Below are positions 57,256-64,000 of a stretch of DNA of 64,000 nucleotides, in pieces. The DNA comes from Allobosea sp. BH3 (GTDB taxonomy: Bacteria > Pseudomonadota > Alphaproteobacteria > Rhizobiales > Beijerinckiaceae). Under the pieces are notes generated by a model. That model saw only the letters and a list, made by a program, of their open reading frames with translations. It ran no database searches and was not told where the DNA came from. Position 1 is the first letter of the stretch. Each line of letters starts with the position of its first letter. The translations under genes and the position numbers were made by a program. Location of the stretch: assembly GCF_025499465.1 (NCBI RefSeq), contig NZ_JAIMCA010000005.1, forward strand, positions 1 through 64,000. The letters are read 5' to 3'.

Positions 57256-58080
57256 TTGTCGAAAGAGCTAACAGTCATCTCGGCGGAGCGCCAGGACGGC
57301 ACCTACTGGCGAGATATCTGGCGCGAGCGCGAACTGTTCTACTTTCTGGCTTGGCGCGACCTGCTCGTCCGCTACAAGCAGACGATTATCGGCGTGGCTT
57401 GGACGGTTCTGCGACCACTCGCCTCGATCCTCGTCTACACCTTCGTCTTCGGCATCCTGGCGCAGTTGCCATCGGAGGGGGTACCGTACACTCTCGTGGT
57501 GTTGACCGGCCTTCTGCCCTGGCAGCTGTTCTCGCTGGTTCTGATCGTCTCGAGCGACAGCTTGCTGGCGAACGCGCATCTGGTTCAGAAGATTTACTTC
57601 CCGAGGCTCGTGATTCCCCTGAGCTCGGTCGTGGTCTGCGTCGTTGACCATCTCATTGCGTTCCTGCTTGTCTTCGGGCTGATGCTCTGGTTCGGGCTGT
57701 GGCCGAAGCCGCAGTTCCTTCTGTTGCCCTTCGTTACGCTGCTCGCCGTGGCGTGCGCGCTCGGGCTGGGGCTGATCGCCGCGGCGCTGAACACCCGCTA
57801 TCGCGATCTGCGCCAGCTAATCCCGATCGTGCTCCAGGTCGGCGTTTTCATCTGCCCGGTGGCCTATCTGACCAGCCTCGTTTCGCCGAAATGGCAGATG
57901 GTGTACGCGCTGAACCCGATGGTCGGCATCATCGACGCATTCCGCTGGTGCATTCTCGGGCGCACGGACATCATCTATCCGCCCAGCATCCTGGTCTCGA
58001 TCGTCTTCGCGGTTGCGTCTGTCGCGGTCGGCATCAAGGTCTTCCGCAAGATGGAAGACTCCTTCCCGGATATGATGTGA
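57256..58080 (+). CDS. Polysaccharide ABC exporter permease (Wzm/KpsM type)
   Basis: A 274-residue ABC2 membrane protein with six segments. The N-terminal ERELFYFLAWRDLLVRYKQT pattern and the YFPRLVIPLSSVV motif in the middle are typical of exporters of O-antigen and capsule. It starts with TTG, with GGAG ten bases upstream. The ATPase gene follows after 3 bases, forming a Wzm-Wzt pair that moves a finished lipid-linked glycan across the inner membrane. Confidence 0.92.
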   Translation: MSKELTVISAERQDGTYWRDIWRERELFYFLAWRDLLVRYKQTIIGVAWTVLRPLASILVYTFVFGILAQLPSEGVPYTLVVLTGLLPWQLFSLVLIVSSDSLLANAHLVQKIYFPRLVIPLSSVVVCVVDHLIAFLLVFGLMLWFGLWPKPQFLLLPFVTLLAVACALGLGLIAAALNTRYRDLRQLIPIVLQVGVFICPVAYLTSLVSPKWQMVYALNPMVGIIDAFRWCILGRTDIIYPPSILVSIVFAVASVAVGIKVFRKMEDSFPDMM

Positions 58081-58083
58081 GCC

Positions 58084-59400
58084 ATGGACTACGCGCTCAG
58101 AGTCGAGAATCTCGGCAAGCTCTACTCCATTAACCGTGGTGGCTCCCCGTCCGTGGGCACCGTTCGCGAGCGACTGGCGCGCGGCGTGGATCAACTGCTC
58201 GGCCGCAAGAGCGACGCCGGGGGCGTCCACGCGATGACCGAAGCGGATTCCGGCGCGTCCGAGGCCCGGAAGAAGGAATTCTGGGCACTGAGGGGCGTCA
58301 GCTTCGATGTCCAGGCGGGCGAGCGCATCGGCATTATCGGGGCCAACGGCGCCGGGAAATCGACCCTGCTCAAGATTCTGAGCCGGGTCACCTCGCCCAC
58401 TGAAGGGCGCGCCGAGATCCGCGGCAAGGTCGCCAGCCTGCTTGAAGTGGGAACGGGGTTTCACCCCGAGCTGTCGGGGCGGGAGAATATCTTCCTCAAC
58501 GGTGCGATCCTGGGCATGCCGAGGACCGAGATTCGCAGGAAGTTCGACCAGATCGTCGATTTCTCGGGAGTCGAGAAGTTCATCGACACCCCGGTGAAGC
58601 ATTATTCGAGCGGCATGTATGTCAGGCTCGCCTTCTCGGTCTCGGCCTGGCTCGATCCCGACATCCTCATCCTCGACGAGGTCCTGGCCGTGGGCGATCA
58701 GGGCTTCCAGAAGAAGTGCGAAATGCGGATGAAGGATCTGACGAAGGAAGGCCGCACGGTGATCTTTGTCAGCCATTCCATGGCAACCATCAATCAGATG
58801 TGCCAGAAGGCCCTCTATCTGGAGCACGGCCGTGCGGTGTCCTTCAGTTCCGTTCAAGAGGCGACGGAGGAGTATGAGCACGATGTCATTGAGGCTGCCG
58901 GCATCGTCATCGTCCCGCCGCATGAGCGCAGCCTGGACAACCCGGCGGATCGTGGCGGCACTGGCGAGGCCAGGGTGGTCGAGCTCAATGTTTTCGGGCA
59001 AGTGCAGGCGGAAGGCCTACAGTGCATTACCTCCGGGCACGGCCTCGAAGTCGAGGTGACGTTCGAAGTACTGGACGATCTTCCGGGAGCCGGGACGCTC
59101 GATCTGGCCATCGGCATCGACACGGCGGCCGGGACGCGCGTTTTCACTGCCGTGTCGTCTTGGGAAGGCGTTCGCTATCCCACGAACCGCGGAACCTACA
59201 AGGCCCGGATCGCCATTGACGACATGCGTCTCAGGGCAGGAAGCTATCTCTTGAGCCTCGCCCTGATCAATGCAAGCACCACGGTGGACTCCATCGTTCA
59301 TTGTGGAGCGTTCCGCGTTTCTGGAACGGCCGAGCTCGCCGGGATTCCGTGGCGCAATGAGCATGGCGCCACGCGTTTTCCCGTCAATTTCTCCCAGTAG
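58084..59400 (+). CDS. Polysaccharide ABC exporter ATPase with C-terminal glycan-binding domain (Wzt type)
   Basis: A 438-residue ATPase. Walker A is GANGAGKS (86-93), the signature is YSSGM (about 179-183) and Walker B is ILILDEV near 200. Beyond residue 270 it has a beta-rich C-terminal domain like Wzt-C, which recognises the polymer's modified end in E. coli O9a-type systems. An insertion at about 25-60 precedes the Walker A. The adjoining methyltransferase genes suggest a terminal methyl signal for export. Confidence 0.92.
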   Translation: MDYALRVENLGKLYSINRGGSPSVGTVRERLARGVDQLLGRKSDAGGVHAMTEADSGASEARKKEFWALRGVSFDVQAGERIGIIGANGAGKSTLLKILSRVTSPTEGRAEIRGKVASLLEVGTGFHPELSGRENIFLNGAILGMPRTEIRRKFDQIVDFSGVEKFIDTPVKHYSSGMYVRLAFSVSAWLDPDILILDEVLAVGDQGFQKKCEMRMKDLTKEGRTVIFVSHSMATINQMCQKALYLEHGRAVSFSSVQEATEEYEHDVIEAAGIVIVPPHERSLDNPADRGGTGEARVVELNVFGQVQAEGLQCITSGHGLEVEVTFEVLDDLPGAGTLDLAIGIDTAAGTRVFTAVSSWEGVRYPTNRGTYKARIAIDDMRLRAGSYLLSLALINASTTVDSIVHCGAFRVSGTAELAGIPWRNEHGATRFPVNFSQ

Positions 59401-59411
59401 GATAGCTCCGA

Positions 59412-60227
59412 ATGCCTGACAGCAGCCTTTCTGCTCCCGCCAGCGCCTATCTGGAGCTTCTGAAGAGAAGCCTCCTGAACGAAATCTATGCCGATCACGA
59501 GTATTCGCGCCGGCAGATTCCGGCCGCCGCGGCAGCCAGCGTCGCGGCGCAACCCGGCGAGATTATCGCGATCCCTCGCAGGATCGATCCCGAGGCCCGT
59601 GAGCTTGGACGCATCTGGCCACCCTCTCCAATGGCGCATTCGATGATCGGGCGGAAACGCCTCGACAACATCCAGCATTGTGTCGAGCGGGTGGTCGCGG
59701 ATGCGGTGCCGGGCGACCTGATCGAGACGGGCGTCTGGCGCGGCGGGGCGACCATCTTCATGCGCGGCTGCCTCCTCGCTCTCGCCGACGAAGGGCGCAG
59801 GATCTGGGTGGCGGACTCCTTCGAGGGCCTGCCGGCGCCCGATCCGCAGTACTCGGCTGATGCCGGAGACGTCCATCACACTTATCCCGAGCTGGCGATC
59901 TCGCTGGAGCAGGTGAAGGAGAATTTCGCCCGCTATGCCCTGCTTGACTCGCGTGTCGAGTTTCTCAAGGGCTGGTTCAAGGACACTCTGCCTGCGGCTC
60001 CGCTGGGCAAGCTGGCCATCATGCGCTTGGACGGAGACATGTACGGCTCCACTATGGACGCCCTCACCGCGCTCTACGACAAGCTTTCTCCCGGCGGGTT
60101 CGTCATCATTGACGACTACTGCCTGCCTCCTTGTCAGCAGGCAGTCGCGGACTTCCGAGAAAGCCGGAGCATCCGGGACGAGATCGTCAACATCGACGAT
60201 ACGGGCGCGTTCTGGAGACGGACATGA
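59412..60227 (+). CDS. TylF/MycF-family O-methyltransferase
   Basis: A SAM- and metal-dependent sugar O-methyltransferase of 271 residues. The N-terminal helix bundle precedes a DLIETGVWRGGATIFMRG motif (about 101-118), WVADSFEGLP, and the metal-site RLDGDMYGST and IIDDY segments. It starts 12 bases after the Wzt gene and overlaps the next gene by 4 bases. It probably methylates a sugar residue of the exported glycan. Confidence 0.88.
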   Translation: MPDSSLSAPASAYLELLKRSLLNEIYADHEYSRRQIPAAAAASVAAQPGEIIAIPRRIDPEARELGRIWPPSPMAHSMIGRKRLDNIQHCVERVVADAVPGDLIETGVWRGGATIFMRGCLLALADEGRRIWVADSFEGLPAPDPQYSADAGDVHHTYPELAISLEQVKENFARYALLDSRVEFLKGWFKDTLPAAPLGKLAIMRLDGDMYGSTMDALTALYDKLSPGGFVIIDDYCLPPCQQAVADFRESRSIRDEIVNIDDTGAFWRRT

Positions 60228-61057
60228 CCGAGAACGCCGGCCCCAGCATTTTCAGCCGGCTGCCCGACAGCTACAGCGAACACCCCGACCTTCTGAAATG
60301 GGTCAAGGCTGATCCCTGCGGGCCCCTCGGGCGAATCTTCGAGCTCGTCAATCGTGGCACCGTGCTCGATGTCGGCGCCGGGGCGGGGATTCTCGGTCGC
60401 CTTCTCAAGGAGAATCCCGATGTCCAGGCTGACGGGATCGACCCGGCGATCGCAGCCGACAACCCGGGTGTTCGGCACTATCGCCGCTACGACCAGTGCA
60501 TGCTGGAAGACATTCTCTCGCAGCCCCGCATTCGCGACTATGACTGGTTCATTTTCGCCGATGTTATCGAACACATGCCGTTTCCCGACATCAACCTGAA
60601 GGCGCTGGTGGCGGCAGCGGCGCCGACGGCGAAATTCGTGATCAGCACGCCGAATATCTGCCACAACTCTGTCAGGCTGGGCCTGCTGAACGGCGAGTTC
60701 GAGTACTCCAAATCAGGCATTCTCGAGAGCACGCATATGAGGTTCTTCAATATCAGGAGCCTGAGCGCCGTTCTGGCGGCGTCCGGCCTGAAGATCGATA
60801 GGCTTCTGTGCCTCAATCGCGACCACTATCCGGATGCGCTCGACCGCATGACGATGCCGCAGGCGGCGGCGGCGCTCTTTGCGATGGCACCGACCTCTTA
60901 TCCCATGACGTACCAGTTTTTGGCGGTTTGCTCGATCGGCAGCGGGGAGATCGGCTCGATCGAACCGGTGGGGACCGCAACTCAATCGCGGTTGTTCCGC
61001 GAGCATCTCAAGCGACGCTACGGTCACACGCCGATCGGCAAGGCCATTTGGAAATGA
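60224..61057 (+). CDS. Class I SAM-dependent methyltransferase
   Basis: A 277-residue Rossmann methyltransferase. The SAM loop is VLDVGAGAGILGRLL (about residues 46-60) and FADVIEHMPFPD near 111. The C-terminal half has NICHN and HMRFFNIRSL elements common in glycan-cluster methyltransferases. The ATG at 60224 overlaps the TylF-type stop. The frame is open further upstream but that stretch is coding in the other frame. The acceptor is unknown. Confidence 0.87.
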   Translation: MTENAGPSIFSRLPDSYSEHPDLLKWVKADPCGPLGRIFELVNRGTVLDVGAGAGILGRLLKENPDVQADGIDPAIAADNPGVRHYRRYDQCMLEDILSQPRIRDYDWFIFADVIEHMPFPDINLKALVAAAAPTAKFVISTPNICHNSVRLGLLNGEFEYSKSGILESTHMRFFNIRSLSAVLAASGLKIDRLLCLNRDHYPDALDRMTMPQAAAALFAMAPTSYPMTYQFLAVCSIGSGEIGSIEPVGTATQSRLFREHLKRRYGHTPIGKAIWK

Positions 61058-61944
61058 CGCCGGCCGTCTCCGTCTGCATCCCGACTTACGAGCAGCCTGA
61101 CCTGGCGATGCGTGCCATTCATTCGGTTCAGCGCCAGGTCGGATGCGATTTCGAGATCGTCGTTACGGACGACTCGCGGAGCGATGCGGTGCAGGCGGCG
61201 ATGATGCCTCTGCTCTCCGACGAGCGTGTCCGATACTACCGGAACGAGCGGCAGATGGGCGCAGTCGCAAACTGGAACGAGGCGATCAGGCGCGGACGCG
61301 GGCAGGTCCGCAAGATCCTCCACCATGACGATTGGCTTGCAGGCGACGACGCTCTGGCACGCTTTGCGGAACCGATCCTCGGCGGGCGATCCAAACTCGT
61401 TTTTGGGGCGTGCAACGCGCGCTCCGCGGATGGCGGGCTGCGCTTCGTCCACTCAGCAGGGGCAGAGCAGATCGCGCGTCTCAAGCAAGATCCGAACGAG
61501 ATCCTGTTCGCGAACTTTATCGGAGCGCCAAGCGTCGTTGCGATTGATGCCAGCCTCACTTCCCGATTCGACCCGACATATCTTTGGCTGTCTGATCTGG
61601 AATTCTATCGACGCGCCATCGTCGAGCTGGGTGGCGATTTCGAGTATCTTCACGAGCCATTGATCAACATCAGCACCGATTTGCCGTCGCAGATCTCGCG
61701 TGTGTTCGAACAAAACCATGACCGCGCGTACTACGAGTATGCGTTGGCCCATGCGGCCGCCACTCTGAGCGCCGAACATCAGGAAAAGTCTCGCGCCTTC
61801 CTGCGGGGGTTTGCTGAGAAGATCCCCGCAAGGGATCAGGTTGCCATGCTTCTGCGAGCGATTGGGACTGGCCGCCTCAAACTGGCGCTCGCGTTTGCCG
61901 ATGTTCTCGTTGCGAATTTCCGCAAGGGCGGCGAAGCCGCTTAG
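61054..61944 (+). CDS. Glycosyltransferase family 2
   Basis: A 296-residue GT-A enzyme. VCIPTYEQPDLAMRAIHSV begins the donor domain, DDSRSD lies near residue 41, and the HHDDWLAGDDAL metal motif near 90. The start overlaps the preceding stop by 4 bases. The stop shares bases with the convergent FkbM-type gene (TTAG). It likely adds one sugar to the glycan of this cluster. Confidence 0.9.
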   Translation: MTPAVSVCIPTYEQPDLAMRAIHSVQRQVGCDFEIVVTDDSRSDAVQAAMMPLLSDERVRYYRNERQMGAVANWNEAIRRGRGQVRKILHHDDWLAGDDALARFAEPILGGRSKLVFGACNARSADGGLRFVHSAGAEQIARLKQDPNEILFANFIGAPSVVAIDASLTSRFDPTYLWLSDLEFYRRAIVELGGDFEYLHEPLINISTDLPSQISRVFEQNHDRAYYEYALAHAAATLSAEHQEKSRAFLRGFAEKIPARDQVAMLLRAIGTGRLKLALAFADVLVANFRKGGEAA

Positions 61945-62810
61945 TTCTGAGGGGCGCTGCGCCGGCTGGCGATGAACTCCTGCAACTCCTCGAAATACGC
62001 TGTATCCTGAGCGATCGGGATGCGGCGCAGCGAGGGCGGAAGAATCTGCAATTCCTCGGCGTCATAGCCAATGCCGTGCCAGATCAGTTCGCGCTTGCCA
62101 GCCACGACCAGCGTTCCATCAAAGCCGTGAAAGATCGCAGCCTCGTATTCGGGGTTTTTCACCTGCGCCGGCGTATAGGTTGGAATGCCGAAGTCGTCGA
62201 TCAAGCTGCACTGCAGGAAGAAGGCGTTCCAATCGGTCGCTGCGACAAGGTCGTAGCCCTTTTCCTTGGCGAGCTCGGTCAAAGCGGCCAGCGAGGCACC
62301 GCGATTGATGGATGGGTCTTCGTCCTGCACGTAGACGACGTGAGCAGGAATCGATGGGTTGAACTCGACGACGACGAGCTTTGCCTTGTGACGAACCAGC
62401 CCGTTCCAGACATGATAGTCGTTTCCGTCGATGTCGATTGACAGAACATCGAACGTCGGCGGCGCCTTCGCGATATCGAGCAGGTTGTCCAGGCAGTTTT
62501 TGCCGCTTCCCTCGACGAGCGCGTTGAGCTTGTAGATCTTATCGTTGTCAGCGTAGTTCTTGAGAAGATCTTGAAAACGTTCGGCGCTGCCTTCTATGAA
62601 GCAACCAGCCCAGCCTTCATCGGCAAGTCGTGCTGAATTCGAGAGATGGCGCCCGTCCCAGGCGCCGAACTCTACAAAGTATCCAGACCGGCATTGAATC
62701 GCGCCCAGAATGTGCTCAATGATTCCGTCCTCTCCCGATTGGGAGTGCACATCCTTGCGCCAGGCCTGATATGGTAGATTCGGCCTGCCACCGACGGTTC
62801 TGAGGATCAT
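61941..62810 (-). CDS. FkbM-like methyltransferase family protein
   Basis: A 289-residue protein with SQSGEDGIIEHIL at the start of the domain (about 23-35), then YFVEFGAWDGRHLSNS as the SAM loop and LSIDIDGNDYHVW near residue 123. These are features of the FkbM-related methyltransferases in glycan clusters. The family often acts on sugars or lipids. It is transcribed against the neighbours. Codon use appears less GC-rich than in the housekeeping half. Confidence 0.8.
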   Translation of the reverse strand: MILRTVGGRPNLPYQAWRKDVHSQSGEDGIIEHILGAIQCRSGYFVEFGAWDGRHLSNSARLADEGWAGCFIEGSAERFQDLLKNYADNDKIYKLNALVEGSGKNCLDNLLDIAKAPPTFDVLSIDIDGNDYHVWNGLVRHKAKLVVVEFNPSIPAHVVYVQDEDPSINRGASLAALTELAKEKGYDLVAATDWNAFFLQCSLIDDFGIPTYTPAQVKNPEYEAAIFHGFDGTLVVAGKRELIWHGIGYDAEELQILPPSLRRIPIAQDTAYFEELQEFIASRRSAPQN

Positions 62811-62992
62811 TTCAGCGCGACTTTCTCTTGTCCGAAAGCGTCGGAGGTTGCTGGTCTAGAGGCGGCGAGGGCGGTTGACAAGACAAGCCCCAACCTGCGC
62901 GGAGCACGCGTGTCGTAGAGCTGGCAGGCTAGAAGTGGGTTGAGATACTGCCACGCATCGGTTTATTGAGCGTCCGGCTCAGGAGCATTTTC

Positions 62993-63868
62993 GTGTCAAC
63001 CATCACCGTTCGCCTGATCGGCGGGCTCGGCAACCAGTTGTTTCAATATGCAGCGGCACGCGCGCTCGCCCTGCGCCACGAAGCGCAGGTGAAGCTCGAT
63101 CTCTCCGGCTTCGAGAGTTACGGGCTACGACGCTACGAACTCGACGCCTATCCGATCGTTGCGGGCATTGCCACGCCCGAGGAAGTCGCGGCCATCGACA
63201 CGCACCAGCCGGCGAGCGGGCTGCTGGACAGGGTTCTGGCTCGCTTGCGACCGCGCCCCGCGCAGCACTACCGCGAGCCGCATTACCACTATGACCCGGA
63301 GTTGGCGCGGCAGTCACTGCCGATCTTCATGGACGGGTACTGGCAGAGCGAACGCTACTTCATCGACGCCGCCCACGTTATTCGCAAGGAGCTGACGCCG
63401 CGCGAGGTGCTGGATCCGGATAACGCCGCCGTCGCTGCCGATATCGGCAAGCTCAACGCCGTCTCGCTGCATGTGCGGCGCGGCGATTATGTCAGCGACA
63501 GCCACACCAATTCCTATCATGGCATCTGCTCGCTCGATTACTACCGGGCGGCGGTCGCGTATATTCAGGATAAGGTCGCTGAACCGCATCTGTTTGTCTT
63601 TTCGGATGATCATGACTGGACCCGCGATAACCTGAAGCTCGACCTACCCACGACCTATGTCGTCGCGAACGCCGCGGATCGCGGCTTCCGCGACATGCAG
63701 CTGATGTCGCTCTGCCGGCACCATGTGATCGCCAACTCGTCGTTCAGTTGGTGGGGGGCCTGGCTCAACCCGTCGCCGGCCAAGATCGTCGTGGCGCCGG
63801 CGACGTGGTTCGCCGCGAGCACGAACGACACGAAGGACCTCGTGCCTGAAGGCTGGGTGCGGCTGTGA
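62993..63868 (+). CDS. Alpha-1,2-fucosyltransferase (GT11)
   Basis: A 291-residue GT11 enzyme. The opening LIGGLGNQLFQYAAARALA and the GDP-fucose motif HVRRGDY (160-166), with SSFSWWGAWL near 253, are diagnostic. It transfers fucose in alpha-1,2 linkage. The GTG at 62993 has AGGAG eight bases upstream, preferred over 62966. GDP-fucose synthesis genes are not in the window, and the acceptor could be the exported glycan. It overlaps the next gene. Confidence 0.92.
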   Translation: MSTITVRLIGGLGNQLFQYAAARALALRHEAQVKLDLSGFESYGLRRYELDAYPIVAGIATPEEVAAIDTHQPASGLLDRVLARLRPRPAQHYREPHYHYDPELARQSLPIFMDGYWQSERYFIDAAHVIRKELTPREVLDPDNAAVAADIGKLNAVSLHVRRGDYVSDSHTNSYHGICSLDYYRAAVAYIQDKVAEPHLFVFSDDHDWTRDNLKLDLPTTYVVANAADRGFRDMQLMSLCRHHVIANSSFSWWGAWLNPSPAKIVVAPATWFAASTNDTKDLVPEGWVRL

Positions 63869-64000
63869 GCGCGCCGATCGTCAGCGTCATCATGTCGGTC
63901 TACAATGGCGCTGAATTGGCGCCCGCGGCGATCAAGTGCATCCTCGACCAGAGCTTCACCGATTTCGAGTTCATTGTAATCGACAATGGCTCCTTCCGGG
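63865..64000 (+). CDS. Glycosyltransferase family 2, start only
   Basis: The GTG at 63865 overlaps the fucosyltransferase stop (GTGA). The 45 visible codons read as the opening of a GT2 donor domain (VIMSVYNGAEL, then a FEFIVIDNGS segment). The rest lies beyond the window. Confidence 0.8.
   Translation, partial: MSAPIVSVIMSVYNGAELAPAAIKCILDQSFTDFEFIVIDNGSFR

Overview
The window is high-GC, densely coded alphaproteobacterial chromosome. The order Hyphomicrobiales (Rhizobiales) is the best fit, and a Bosea-like genome is my guess from general similarity, not from a search. Supporting signs are a GcrA regulator with GANTC (CcrM-type) sites upstream, a C4-pathway HemA, AapJQM amino-acid transport, IalB- and DUF2336-family proteins, many GTG/TTG starts and many scattered palindromic intergenic elements. 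I see no phage, transposase or CRISPR array.

Layout. 1-1380 is the N-terminal part of a chemotaxis receptor (minus strand). 1640-27311 is a long housekeeping block, almost all on the plus strand: hslVU, murJ, trpS, a universal stress protein, nfuA, tsaB-rimI, plsC, then miaB-phoH-ybeY-corC-lnt, a small XRE regulator, metK and trmB, and finally the translation operon rimP-nusA-ylxR-infB-rbfA-truB. A DUF2336 gene runs the other way between trmB and rimP. 27384-31476 is a minus-strand group: hemA, an M20-type amidohydrolase, an IalB-like secreted protein and an SDR oxidoreductase. 31899-40972 is an exopolysaccharide locus: a WecG-type glycosyltransferase, a DUF6492 protein, a flippase, a Tat-exported GH10 glycanase, a Wzz/BY-kinase-like chain-length protein and two glycosyltransferases. 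41101-45801 holds a DMT exporter and aapJQM without the expected aapP. 45821-47961 holds a membrane-anchored C13 (legumain-like) peptidase and gcrA. 48259-54302 is rich in arginine-biosynthesis genes: argD-argF-hslO, a hot-dog protein, and argE-apaG on the other strand. A long-form dCTP deaminase and tRNA-Gly(CCC) follow. 56135-64000 is a second surface-polysaccharide cluster: galE, an ABC exporter (Wzm/Wzt type), methyltransferases, glycosyltransferases and an alpha-1,2-fucosyltransferase. It continues past the window.

How the genes work together. The first half maintains ribosome, tRNA and envelope: RimP, InfB, RbfA and YbeY act on the ribosome, MiaB, TsaB, TruB and TrmB on tRNA, and Lnt, MurJ and PlsC on the envelope. 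The second half is surface glycan production by two separate export routes (Wzx-like and ABC-type) plus arginine synthesis and amino-acid uptake.

The most interesting signal is in the leader of argD. A consensus-like promoter precedes a 15-codon ORF with six arginine codons, mostly CGA and AGG, which are uncommon here. That ORF has a good ribosome site and overlaps repeats that can form mutually exclusive hairpins. It looks like an arginine-sensing attenuator. Other items worth a second look are the terminator-bearing leader before rimP, hairpins beside the hemA and ialB ribosome sites, a GANTC cluster before gcrA, a chain-length protein that has lost its Walker lysine, and the C13 peptidase lying where aapP would normally be.
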